This document shows, one piece after another, positions 25,561-37,438 of a stretch of 64,000 bases of DNA (position 1 is its first letter; each line of letters begins with the position of its first letter). This stretch comes from Juglans regia (taxonomy: Eukaryota; Streptophyta; Magnoliopsida; Fagales; Juglandaceae). Location of the stretch: assembly GCF_001411555.2 (NCBI RefSeq), contig NC_049914.1:14090798-14154797 (forward strand), written 5' to 3'. The position numbers were made by a program, and so were the translations under genes. The notes below the pieces were generated by a model. The model saw only the letters and a program-made list of their open reading frames with translations. It made no database searches and was not told the origin of the DNA.

Positions 25561-26825
25561 TTGTATTGCCATCAAAAGTTGTAAAAATTCTGGAACCGTT
25601 CAAACTTAATGTATAAGCCTCTGAACATATTTTCATTCACGCCAAAGATTTCTACAATTAAGTTCCGTTTGAACTCTTTATTTTGCATTCGAACATCGAT
25701 TAATACTAACCAAACCATCATTACCCATTTTCGAACAGTAGCTCCTTGAAGTTCAAACAGTTTAATTAGGGGTGTAAACTCAAATCGGAAAACCGGAAAA
25801 CCGGACCGGACCGGACCGAACCGGACCGGTTTTGAACCGGTCCGGTCCGGAACCAGTTTTTAAAACGTAAAAACCGGCCGGTTCCGGTCCGGTTCCGGTT
25901 CCGAAATTTTTTGGACCGGACCGAACCGGACCGGACCGGTTGATTAAAAAAAATAAAAAATAATATTTTTATATATAAGTTTTATACAAAATATTTTTTA
26001 TATATTAAATATTAATATATATAAGTTTTATATATAATGTATAATTATAAATTTTTATGTGAAATTTTATATATAACATATATATTCATATATGAAATAA
26101 TTTCTTATTATAATTTATAAATTATTACATAAAATGTTAATACTAAATCACTAAAAGTTTATAACTAATACTAATATATAACTTATAACTATACCAATAG
26201 TCTAATATTAATACTATTATATAGTCTAATATATTAATAAAAGTATAAAACAGTTTTTTTTAAATCAATTTTTTTTTTTATAAACAAATTTTTAATGACA
26301 AATTGTGAAATTTATATTTTTAAAAAACTGGAAAACCGGACCGGACCGGACCGGAAACTGGTAAAACCGGAAGTACCGGTTTAGGAGGGTAACCGGTGCG
26401 TAATCGGTTTTGAAAAATATAAAACCGGTACATACCGGTTCGGTCCTAGATTTTATCCAAAACCGGACCGGACTGGACCGGTTACACCCCTAAGTTTAAT
26501 AAGTTTTTTGAACGGTAAGCCAATTTTCTACTAAGTTTAGTCACCTAACCCGCCAATTTCTTGTTCGATCTTATATAATATCCGTTTGAAATTTTATTTT
26601 ATGATGTTCGAACGGTTTAGTAAGAACAAATATTTTATTAGCTAGGGATGAAATTTCTCGTTCCTACATATATCGTTTGAACTAGAAATTGATTGTTCAA
26701 ACGGTTAACGACTTCCATCAGTATTTAGGGACGAAATTCGAATTTCATCCCTAAAACTCAATTTTTGCTACTATTTTTATTTCGTCTAAAAAAAAGTGTC
26801 ACAAAATCTATATTTTGTTGTAGTG
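25561..26825. mobile_element. CACTA-like remnant with GTTCGAAC-type subterminal repeats
   Basis: The right end is TTTGTTGTAGTG (26814-26825), the inverse of a CACTACAACAAA terminus. Inside it, copies and variants of GTTCGAAC / GTTCAAAC occur on both sides of the inserted hAT element. No matching left terminus was found, so the left edge is a guess. A similar motif occurs in the element at the right end of the window. Confidence 0.5.
25767..26492. mobile_element. hAT-type non-autonomous element with CCGGTCCGG repeats (copy 1)
   Basis: Perfect 11-bp terminal inverted repeats, TAGGGGTGTAA / TTACACCCCTA, are flanked by an 8-bp TSD, AGTTTAAT, at 25759-25766 and 26493-26500. An 8-bp TSD is the hallmark of hAT transposons. 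Both ends carry dense ACCGG/GGTCC repeats able to pair with each other, around an AT-rich centre. No transposase is encoded. Confidence 0.85.
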
Positions 26826-26835
26826 ATATATTACA

Positions 26836-26840
<5 letters not shown>

Positions 26841-26928
<88 letters not shown>
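26841..26928. repeat. Compound microsatellite (GT)n-(TA)n
   Basis: About 19 GT units followed by about 23 TA units, 15 bases after the CACTA-like terminus at 26825. An open frame through it (26765-26986) is repeat-derived and not a gene. Confidence 0.95.
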
Positions 26929-26930
<2 letters not shown>

Positions 26931-29900
26931 ATAGTGATATTTGTGGATGGTGTTGGTGTAAAAACTTTCAAATAGAATTGTTTTAAGATATTGAAATTGG
27001 ACTATGTTGCTTCGCGCCTAATTTTATGGAATTATTTAGATTTACTCTTAATTACTGTATTGATGATCTCACGTTGCCTCGAAGGTTAATTAGGATGACT
27101 CATCCTTTCAAAAAAAAAAATTAGGATGACTCATGACATATAATATTCCCAAGAAAAAAAATAGTATGTCTTTGTTAAAAAAAAAAAAAATAGTCATGGG
27201 CAGATTTTTTGTAATGCCTTGCTCCCCAGGTTTAAGAATAAAATCACTTTTAAAAATTATCGGTGAAGCCAGAATGTTACTATTGAACTTGACTCAAAAA
27301 TATTTTCTTTTATTCTAAATGAATCGTCATGCACAAAGATTCCTTATAATATAATCATTATTTATTAAAAATACTAAAGTCATAAAAGAGAGTGTGTGTA
27401 AGCATTTATTTAAAAATTTTTAAGTTTGTGCTATAAATGTATAACTTAACATCTGTGTAAATGATCTAGGCCACTGCCCCGTCTCCCTGGACTAAGTCTC
27501 GTCCTTCAACTCTACTTTCATAAATATTTTGACCTGGGTTGGTTTAAAAACATAAAACAACTAAAATGAGTTGATGACTCAGTAAGAACCCCATCATAAC
27601 GTAAACATACTTAGCATAAGGTTTTCCATAAAATATTTCATGCTAAGAACTTAAAATCATAATTGTTCATATGTATGTTAAGACATGCATGACTTATCTT
27701 AGCTTATATGATTTATCTTATTTATCATATTGACTCACACACTTAACCTTGTGTGCAAGATTGTGCATCGGCCTCACATCTCGTGGTGGCAATAGGAGCT
27801 ACTAATAGTATTCTAACATACTATGGTGGACCATGTTTATTTCCACCCACAAATCGCATTGGTACTATGCATCTAAATGACCATCTTATAAAATTATTCT
27901 TATTTTGCACTTGTTCTTATGAAAGCTTATGTGCCTTATGCAACGTAAGATACATGAAATGCATAATACATATATAATAGCTATAATATACAAAATAAAA
28001 CATGAGGAAAGATGTGCTTGCAAATATCATGATATGCGTTATACATAAACACTGACTTCCAAAGAACTAGTTTTAATAATAATATATATAACTAGCTAAC
28101 GTATGTTATCCTAATTTATGATCAAGCTACTTACCTTGTAATACTAATTCAATATTTTTGGGGTGCAACTGATTTCCTTTCATGGGCTTGGCACTGGCTA
28201 GAGAGAGAAAGAGAGAGAGAACTTTAGGGATGTTGTGAGAGGAATGAGGCAATCGGCTATTGTCGTGTGAATGTGGGACACGCACAGTGCTGGACTGGGT
28301 ATCTTGGGTTCGGCCGTTGCACTTACGGAGGTTTATAGTTTTTCCAAATAACACACGAAAGTGAAGATATTTATAGAGAGATATGGGAGAGGGTGCCAAC
28401 GAGTTCGAGCTCGAGTTGGACTTAGTCGTGATCAGAAGAGAGTTTCAATTTAAAAACATGATCTAATAGTTCTTTCAATGTAGGATTAACAGTGACTGAA
28501 ACTGCGTAGGGGGTTTCAATCAATGAGAGTTTTAAATTGAAATAAATTTCTAATGGCTGATCTTTAAATTCTAAAAGGAATCTAATTCATTCAATAAATA
28601 ATAAATGAGATTTAACCTACACTACAAGAAATCAGGTCATTTGCAATGCTCAAAATAGTCACAAATACTCCAAATAATCGCTGCATTTTATCAATTTCGA
28701 CGATTTTTAAATTCACTGCATTTTCGACGAAATTAAGCCTTCACTTCTAATCAAATTCAACGATAGGCATAAATCGTAACAAAAAGCTCCTATTCCCAAC
28801 GATTTTAGTCCGTCACAAATGTCCCAAAAAAATGATAGAAATGGCGTTTCCGTTTACCATTAAATCATTGAAAAAAGTCAATTGCAGTGATATATATCAT
28901 CGCAAAAGGTTAATAAATTGCCGAAATTGACTAGATTTCTTTTCCATCAATTATGAATTATCGTCGCCATTATGTATTTTCAATAGGTAATTGTCGCCGA
29001 AATAGAGTTCGGCGATCTGTGATCACCGCAAATAAGTTTAAAGGACGAAAAAATATTTCTGGCGAATTTTACTTGCCGGAAAAGGTTTTTCACAAAATTA
29101 AAAAAAAAATGATAGATAAACAAAATGCATAAATCACTTGAACTTCCCAACTCATACCCAAAAAGCTAATCGCTCACAATTTCTAACTCTACCATACCTA
29201 AGTGCTCAGTTATAACACCGTCAATACAAAAAGCAGCTAGAAGTGAGAAATGTTCAAAATCAAACTATCATTTTGAACTCATTTTTATTATCAAGTAAAA
29301 GCAAATCAAAATACTGCCCTACATGAAATCTAGTAGTGACAACTTCCTCCCATAATGACTAAACTTCTCTAAAGTCCCCAGCAAAGTGAAAGGTGGGAGC
29401 CAAAATCAGAGATATGGACTTCGTTATGTAATGCAATTATATTAGGACTATGGAGATATGTAATGCAAAAAAGATGAGATCCTGTGAATTGTCTCTTATC
29501 TATAAAACTGCAGCAACATGGAAACATCAATCTATTTTTTACTGCAGCAACATACCATTTTTTTCATCCATAAACTGCAGCAACATACTTGAACAAACAA
29601 ACATTACACAAAATAATCCCAATACAAAAAAACATTAATTATATGAATAGTTTCCAAGTTCATAACATCTATAAATTTGTATACACTTTTCCTCTTCCCA
29701 TAGCCATTAAGACTTACTAACTACTCTCATTAAACACACTTTTTAATTTCTCTTTGTCTGTTCAAAGTGCAATAAATTCTATCATCATTGTTATAATAGT
29801 TTTTTTAAGTCTCTACAAATAGGCCCTTCCTACAATTGTTGCCATTCTGCTATATCCCTGCCAACTTGAACTAGCCTCAGTGCACCAATGCAAATAAGAA

Positions 29901-30495
29901 GCCCAAACCAAAGTCAAGTTCACCTAAGTAAGAAAATATTGGTCAGGCTCCTAGAGGAACACTTCTCTCTGTTTAAGGTACTTACATTTGGAGCTTCAGA
30001 TTCCTCCCCTTCTCTCCACAATCCAGACTAGACCCAACCACAGCCAGCTTAACAATCCAGTCAGAATCTGTTTCAAAATTCAATGTGACATGTATTTAGT
30101 AATGCATCAAGATATGATCCAAATATGGACGTTTATTATATTAATCTCAGGCTTTCTCCCAAACCAGGAACCTAACTATATCGCATCTCACATAGAATAG
30201 GTGTGATAGTTGAAGTTCTAGACATTATATCATACGCATCTGGGAACAGAGTTGACGAGTGGCAGCAATGAGGAAAAAGAGCTATTGACTAAAACAGGTA
30301 ACTCAAGCCCCATAAATTCTGTTAACTAGACTATGCCTGCAATACAATGGGACTTGACATCCAAACACAATCAACAAATCAAAGAACAAAAAGCTTGAGT
30401 TATTTGAAATTTACGCCAACAGTGACCTTACAAGTTTAGAGAAATATTTTATGTGATTAGAAATTTTGGAATAAAAAATGAAAGGCATTGGTCAA

Positions 30496-31541
30496 TGTAA
30501 CAACCCGATCCAATATTATTAAGGATAAATTATGGATAATTTCTTTCGGCCTAAATTATAGTTAATTATTGGGCCAATTTGGAATAGCCACGGGTTATTA
30601 AGATTTTTTTGAAGTCATTAGATATTTTATGGGCCATATTCAATAATCTGCAAATGATTAATTCTTGAGATTTCGTTAGGCCCAAAGACCCAAAATTGTT
30701 ATTTTAAAGTTTGAGAATTTTAGAAGAAATTAAGAGACTAATAATATAGAAATCCAATTGAAATTACTGAATTTTAATCCATGAAATGAATCCAAACCCA
30801 TTAGGCTAATACCAGTTTCTCTATAATTCTAAGCCAAACAAGTCTCCACTTTCTACAAACATTCACGCCTCAATAGAAATCTATTCCAACAGTGTTACAA
30901 CTTAACAAATATCTTCACGCTAGATTTCCTAAATCGATTCCCTTTATATACTAAACACCATGCACAATACGTGCATCACATTCTTCTTCAAGTCCACTTT
31001 AATTCCCTGAACTCCTCACTCATGCACGCACAACCCCCCTTTCACAAAGCACCTCCCCTCAGCCCGATAGCACGCCATAAACCACCCACCATCCCTTTCT
31101 CCCTCACAACTCATTGCCCCCACTCAACTATTGCCCCCCCCCCCCCTCAAACTAACAAACTTCCAAGCCACTCCTCCCTCTACTGTGAATCACCACAAAA
31201 ACCAGATCCACGCACCTAGTTCATGCACCCACGTCGCCACCATTGAGAGCCTCTGTTTTAGCCACATTCTCCACACCCCAGCCGCGCAGCTGCACCAAGA
31301 ACCATCGAGACGAAACACAATCGTGATACGCGAACAGGCCTTGTTCTTCACAAAAACAGAGCACGTATGTCCCCAACGTGAGCCATTGCACACCACCCTC
31401 ACCGAGAGTTCCTCAACGTCGAGACCCCAAAGAAACTGCCATCAAGGGTTGTTCGCCCCCCCCCCCCGGGCGGGCGCCCAGTCTGTTGCAAGCCTCTCAC
31501 GGTAGGTCCTCTCTCCCTCACGCCATGCTTCTTCCTTCCCG

Positions 31542-31576
<35 letters not shown>

Positions 31577-33041
31577 CTCTCAGTTGCATAGCCACCTAGC
31601 TCGCCGAATTTGCCACCGCGCTTGCCACCGTCGAGTGTAGTTCAGCCTCACATTGCACTGCCTAGCTCTCGGTAAGCCTCTGATGTCCCTCTACATAGTT
31701 GCATGGTTTCAAACGAAAGAGGCTCCAGGCTAAGTAAATATTAGATTCTAGTTTGTAACAATATGACAAGTTTGCCCTTTTAGTTTAGTTTGTAATGTAA
31801 TGAGCCTAAGCAATTGTATTAGGATCTTAATTATAGTTGGGTTATTTTCAAATTATCATGAAGATAAACACGTATGTTATTAGGCTGTATTAGGGTTATA
31901 AATCATTTTGGGCTTGGTAATATTTTATTAGAGCAGTAGTTATATTACTTAAGTGGGATAGGCTTGTTTCTTAAATAGACTTGTATTAAATTAAAATTAG
32001 GATAAGTAAATATCAGTTGGATGTTGATGAAATTAGAGAAATGATGGTATTTTAGGGATTAAGAGAATTTTAAGTATTGAGGAATTAAAATAGGTTAATT
32101 TTAGCATTTCAGGGTTAAATATTTAAGCACGTGTTCGATTGGAAAATTTACAGAAATTACATGCTCATTGTATAGGTGACCGATTACGAGTAGAAAATAT
32201 TGGATTAGCGCTACAAGGTAAGTAGCATGATCATACCCTTACACGTATGTATAGTATACAGCTGTCCTTTACAAAAATATTATGCATGTACGCCCTCAAT
32301 TGGAAGCCTTTTTTACATACCCAAGTCATGATAAAATTATGAAAAATCTATGATTTTACATAAAGAATTATGCATTAAATTATTTATGAAAATTCATAAT
32401 TTTATGAAAGGATTTATGCATCAAAGATTTATGAAAAACCATAATTTTATGTGAGAGTTATGTATTAAAATAATTTATAAAAAGCCACACATGATTTTAG
32501 GTGAAGCTTTATGCATTAAATTATTTATAAAAGTCATGATTTTATGTTAAGGTTTATGTATTAAAATATTTTTGACATGTTATGATTTTATGTGAGATTA
32601 TGCATTAAAATATTTATGAAAAGTCATAAATTTATGTGATGAGTCATGTATCACGATATGTTATGAAGGAATGTGATTTCTTTTTAAATCTATGATTTGA
32701 TAAGTATGCAAGTATGATTATGATGAAATATGAATGGTACAATATATAATGGCCGATGTTATGATATGAAGACGGTATCTACGTTATGAGCATATTACAT
32801 TGCCAAGTTGTACATGAAGGTAGTACACCCAGTATGTCTTCCTTATGTATGGATTCCACAACCAAAGGCCACGGGTAGAATCAAAATCTACTTAGATTCG
32901 TTAACCCTAACTCACGGGAGTCAACAGTGGTATCAGCTTATGATAAGTAAAAGATAAGTTCATGTTCATGTTATTTACTTATGTATTTATGAGTATGCAC
33001 TTTTTTCAAGAAACTTTATGTTTATTATGTTTAAAAACTCA
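30496..33041 (+). repeat. Incomplete LTR inside the CACTA element
   Basis: It starts TGTAACAACCCGATCC. A TATA-like TTTATATACT lies at 30943-30952, then a CT/C-rich leader block (31010-31680) including (CT)n, then AT-rich sequence with repeated AAAATTATGAAAA and TTTATG words (32330-32650). The layout matches the other LTRs in opposite orientation. The 3' end and TSD are not found, so the right part is missing or diverged. Frames at 30971-31599 are leader sequence, not genes. Confidence 0.55.
31546..31571. repeat. (CT)n microsatellite
   Basis: About 13 CT units in the leader block of the LTR starting at 30496. C runs at 31131-31147 and 31457-31468 lie nearby. Confidence 0.9.
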
Positions 33042-33537
33042 GAGCATTAGCATTGGATTGGTCATCCTATTCTTTAAATTTTGACTAATATGTAGCTTTT
33101 TCACATTTAGCTAATCATTTAAAATTTGAAGTCTACATTGGATTAGTCATCACACTCTCTATAATAATAAAATATTATTATTTTTTATTATTTATATTTT
33201 TTAATTAATTTATATTTTATTTTCATAATCTTTAATAACATCCAACAAATCATATTCATTTTTATTTTCACAATCTAACAATGTATAATATAATAATCTC
33301 ATATGTATATAAATAGTAAAATCTCATATAAATAAAAATCTCATATTTATAATATAATAATCTCAAAAAATATTTTTAGACTTGCTATAGTTCTTTTCAT
33401 ATTTGAAAAGAAGAATGGATTTACTATAGCTTATAGTTTGGATGAAAACAATTTAGCTAATTCAATGTGGAGCAAATATGGATGATATTTGCTAAATTTG
33501 AAGATGAAAAGATATTTGGCTAATCCAATGCCAATGC
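33042..33537. mobile_element. MITE, PIF/Harbinger-like, about 0.5 kb
   Basis: Inverted ends GAGCATTAGCATTGGATTGG and GAGCATTGGCATTGGATTAG (from the right) are flanked by TCA on both sides. A 3-bp TSD and GAGCAT ends fit PIF/Harbinger MITEs. The centre is TA-rich and non-coding. Edges are good to a base or two. Confidence 0.7.
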
Positions 33538-33558
33538 TCTCAGAAACTGGAAATTTAC

Positions 33559-33728
33559 CTTATCTGCAGCCTTTTGGAAACAACCACGTCCCTTATCAAA
33601 AGCTACCTTTGCCTCATCAACGTCAGGAGTGAGAAATGCTTGGGAGGTATGGGCATTTCCCAGGCACCACAGAGCATCATGCTTCACTGGATCGATAAGC
33701 AAAGCCTCTTCCAACTTCGAAATGGCAT
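33559..33728 (-). pseudogene. TOM20: Captured exon of plant TOM20 (mitochondrial import receptor subunit)
   Basis: The minus-strand frame reads [20 protein letters not shown], then [20 protein letters not shown] and ends CFQKAADK. This matches the tetratricopeptide-like core of plant TOM20, which recognises mitochondrial targeting signals at the outer membrane. The exon is bounded by an AG acceptor (33730-33729, after TTTTAT) and a GT donor (33558-33557, GTAAATTT), so it was copied as genomic DNA with flanking intron. The preceding and following exons and the C-terminal membrane anchor are not found. It lies inside the CACTA element, with a MITE 19 bases past the donor. Best read as a transduplicated gene fragment; a chimeric transcript is possible but not shown. 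Confidence 0.85.
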
Positions 33729-33839
33729 CTATAAAATTCAAATTTCAAGCACATCAAATGTAAAGTTCAAAAACTTTTTGCAACAGACATTCCAATAAAA
33801 TTAAGTCCTAAGAATACTACAAATCATCTAGCAGTAGAC

Positions 33840-34165
33840 ATGGGTTGCATACAAAGCAGGGGAGAGAGGGAGGGTCTCGTGCTGCTGGGCTAGGCGTGGA
33901 GGAGAAGGGGCTCCAACGGAAGACTGACGACGTCATCAAGGTGTGGGTTGTGGCAAACAGCACCCCTAGCGACGACGATATACAGAAATTCGAGAGAGAG
34001 AGGTGAGAACAGATTCAGGGAAAAGGAAAGAGATCGGCGTGCAAGCTGGGGAGAAGGAGGGGTTGGCCGTTGAGGTGAGGTGGCAGTGGCATGGTGGCGT
34101 CATTGGCAATGGGCTGTGCGCGGCGGAGGCTTGAGGGAGAAGGGGGGGGGGGGGGTGGGGGAATG
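33840..34165. other. GC-rich segment of unknown origin inside the CACTA element
   Basis: It stands out from its AT-rich surroundings. One plus-strand frame (about 33918-34004) is open through KTDDVIKVWVVANSTPSDDD, which looks gene-like but is unrecognised. A G run (34141-34155) follows. It could be a second captured gene piece, the upstream part of the TOM20 capture, or LTR leader sequence. Confidence 0.35.
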
Positions 34166-35180
34166 GCTGGAAAATGAATAAGAAGAAAACGCACGGTTTT
34201 AAATTTTATCAGCTTTTGCGGCGAGTTAATATTGCCACAAAATCTGAAAATGTTGCCGCAAAAGCTAAATAATCCAAAAAATAATAATAATTCAAATAAA
34301 TTTATTTCTGGCGCTTTTGTCTTGCTGCGAATAATCATTAATTGGATGCAAATAAATAGTTTTTCCCAGCGAATGCGTTTTGTCGAAAAAAATTTTAAAA
34401 TTTCACGATAAAAAAGGGAATTTGCTTGTTTTCAATAAGTACAAAAATGGTTGGAATTGCTCATTTCCAACGGCTAAAATTCGCCATAAATAGTTTTGTA
34501 TAGTTTTTTATGAATTCTGTAAAAGGATATTTCTAGCACTTTTGATTCGTCGCTAATAAGCATTAATTGGCCGCATATGACTTTTAAGGCGACAATGTTC
34601 ACCTCAAAAAGTATCTATTGTGGTGATTTTCCTATTCAATGGAAATAAAATGTCTCTACAGTAACAATATTTTGTTGCGACGACATAAATCACCACAATA
34701 GATATAAAAGTCGCCGCAAAAGAGTGAACAGTGAATTCTTCCTTAGCATTTCCCAACTTGGCACTGTTATTCAACGGCGAAATGGAAATCGCCGCAAATG
34801 AGGACTATTTGTGGCGATCTTAAAATCGCTGAAAATGACCTATTTTCTTGTAATGCTAGTTATTGAGTCTAATTAGAACTCTTAATTAATCTTAATAATT
34901 TATCGTTCATAGGTCTGTCCAATATAACCCATTAAATATAATTTAGGCCCAATAAAAATTATTAACATTCCAACCTTAAAATTATTGGACCGGGTGTTAC
35001 ATTTTCAGTATTGAGTCAGATCAAATTTGGAGGCCGAGAAAAAATATCAATCTCAAAAATTTATATGCACACATCCCTGATATGCACATGTAAAATAATT
35101 ATTAAGAACATAAAATCATATTTCCTTGACCTTATACCGAAGGTGTAACACATATATAATAAAAACACACATAGCTAGCC

Positions 35181-35636
35181 GGCTACAAGAAAATGTAGAA
35201 TTTGTGGCGACTTTTTAGTTGCCAAATAACTATTTGAGGCGATTATATAATCGCCGCAAGAGACATATGTTACATTAGCGACGAAAGGTAAGCATCGCCC
35301 TTAATGTGTGAGAAATATTTGCGGTGACATATTCGCTACAAATGTTGAGTATTTTCGGTGCCTAATAATCGCCACAGATATAGTTTAGCGACGATTTTGA
35401 AGATGTTGGCAAACTTTTTTTCTGTCGATCATGTATCATATTTTAAACTAGTTTAATCGCCAATAAAGGTTACTATTTCTATCAATTTCAAAAGCCCATG
35501 GAAAAATTTTTACTTGGCTCTTTAGAAGCAGCGACTGGTTGGCAGCCTATTTTAGACGAAATTAATCGATCAATTGTGGCGATTTTTTTGAGTATTTGCA
35601 GTGACTTCAATCGCCGGAAACCTATTTCTTGTAGTG
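35181..35636. mobile_element. Small CACTA-type MITE (456 bp)
   Basis: Ends are GGCTACAAGAAAATGTAG and, from the right, CACTACAAGAAATAGGTTTC, flanked by TSD GCC (35178-35180 and 35637-35639). It carries the same GGCGA/TCGCC subterminal words as the 6.2-kb CACTA element, so it belongs to the same family. The first two bases of the left end have mutated from CA. Confidence 0.75.
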
Positions 35637-35639
35637 GCC

Positions 35640-36391
35640 ACATGATGCACCATATACGTATATACATATTTGCATGTGAAAGGAGAAATTGATGTAGGAA
35701 TCAAAACTTTACTCTTTGGAAAGTTCGATGCAATATATGTATGTACATTCAACAACGTACGTTAGGGGGAAAAAAAATGTCTGGCCTTCCAAGTGATCTA
35801 CGAATAGTTGGCAATTCAAATAACGAATAAAGAGCTAAGAAAATCCACTGGAATACGACTGCTATTCAGGATATAATTAGTTGCAAGTCTATATAATTGT
35901 TGACCGATCGAGTGTAAGAAACGCAAGTCTTTCTACGCATATCCAAACAAGTTTTTTTCCGTCACATTCCAATAGATATTTTTTCTCCTCTTTTTCCCAT
36001 CATGTTCCAATCTTGAATTTGTTTCTATCTATATATCATAGTCAACTGTGCAAAGTCCAGTCATAATGAGGACATGTATACTAGGGTACGTTCCTATATA
36101 TATATTGAGTTAATTTTCCAAACATATACATATATATATATATATATACAAAGCTAATTAAGACTTCATGGACCCACTGGCCATTATTTCCATTCCAAGG
36201 ATTTTTCGTTCCGAATGTTGTAATTTCCACGAGCATATATAGAACATTTATATTCATACATGTGTACTGTTCCATCACGACAAGCTATTGTTTGTTGGGT
36301 AATTAAATAAACGTACGTACTCAGTTTCCACTTTGAAGACTATGAAGAATGATAGTGACCCCTTCAACCTAATTAATTTCTAAAATAATTA
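35640..36391. other. Intergenic sequence, nothing recognised
   Basis: AT-rich with a short (TA)n run (36122-36147). No coding-like frame or element terminus was found. Confidence 0.6.
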
Positions 36392-36392
36392 A

Positions 36393-36755
36393 ATAGGTTG
36401 TGGTTGGTTTCTAATATATGTGGATAATATTAGTGATGAAATGGTTTGAGTTATAAAAATATTTAATTGAGTTTTGAAAAATGAGAGAGAAAAATTGAAT
36501 AAAAATATTATAAATTTAAAAAATTATTTGAATATTATTTTTTAATATTATTTTTATTTTGAAGTTTAAAAAAGTTGTATTGATTTTTGTATTTTGTTTT
36601 GAAATTTGTAAAAATTGTAATGATTAGGTAATTGTCAGATAAAAAATTTGAATATTTAAATTTGAAAAATATTTTATTTTGAATGATATTAGGGAACGAA
36701 GTTATGAAATGTTTTGAGAATTTTCTATCTCATCTCATTATCCAAACGTACCCTT
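36393..36755. repeat. MITE of the GATGAGATGAG family
   Basis: The right end reads TATCTCATCTCATTATCCAAACGTACCCTTA and the left end TAGGTTGTGGTTGGTTTC, imperfect inverted ends. The centre has the AAAATTGAATAAAAATATTATAAATTT type of sequence common to this family. Edges are approximate. Confidence 0.5.
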
Positions 36756-37083
36756 AGTCTTTCTAATTTCTAGGGTACAATTAATATATATCTATATTTT
36801 ATACGTTCGACTAAATGCCAATGGCGTGTTTTTTCGCTTACATCTCAAATTAACTATCAATTATTCCTTTTTTAGGATTATAATTTGAAATTCTAAGATA
36901 CATATTTTCCAGCACTAAGATTATTATATGAAATCATATATATTCCTTTAGCTAGGATTGATTATGTGGCTACCAAATTATAAGGAGGAACATAGAGTAG
37001 TACTGGTCATGCACGTCAAATTCATCTTGCTTGTCTGATTAAAAGACTTGACTAAATTATATATTAAATTTTTACCAATTCTC

Positions 37084-37134
<51 letters not shown>

Positions 37135-37401
37135 TTCTCGCATGACCTATAGGCTTTCAAATGAAGCGTTTGAGCAATTGTCCAAGTAATATAAGATGCT
37201 TTTCAAAGTACTTGTATTGGGCAATCGGTCAGTCAATTTTAAAACATTTTGGAATTTTATGAGTCCCAAATTAATTAATTAATTTTGAAGTTCAATACGT
37301 ACACGATTAGCCCCAGATTGGAATACCATTGGCAGCTCGATCGTTCGTTTGAATCTTTTTGGGTCCTCTTAAATCGTTAGTAAATTATATATGGCATGCA
37401 A

Positions 37402-37438
<37 letters not shown>

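Larger units (their letters stand above)
28620..34855. mobile_element. CACTA element (6.2 kb, non-autonomous) carrying a TOM20 exon
   Basis: Termini are CACTACAAGAAATCAGGTCA (28620) and, inverted, CATTACAAGAAAATAGGTCA (from 34855), with a 3-bp TSD CTA at 28617-28619 and 34856-34858. Subterminal regions (28680-29100 and 34200-34850) are filled with variants of TTTGCGGCGAT/AAATCGCCGCAAA, as is usual for CACTA elements. Inside are an LTR of an older type (from 30496), a MITE (33042-33537), a TOM20 exon and a GC-rich segment. No transposase remnant was recognised, so movement would need help from another element. Confidence 0.82.
27210..35001 (-). mobile_element. LTR (about 1.55 kb net) interrupted by a CACTA element
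   Basis: On the minus strand it starts TGTAACACCCGGTCC at 35001 and ends GGCATTACA at 27210. Flanks are TTTTT (27205-27209) and TTTTC (35002-35006), a TSD with one mismatch. Without the CACTA element and its TSD copy, 1,553 bases remain. The start resembles that of the LTR at 30496 (TGTAACAACCCGATCC) and the ends of the two solo LTRs to the left. It holds no coding remnant. Confidence 0.6.

Noticed and set aside
26765..26986. Frame with VCVC and YIYI runs
   Set aside because: Translation of the compound GT/TA microsatellite.
30496..35001. A single LTR element from TGTAACAACCC to GGGTGTTACA
   Set aside because: The flanks do not match (GTCAA versus TTTTC), and the left edge lies inside the CACTA element while the right edge lies outside. 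Two separate LTRs in opposite orientation explain it better.
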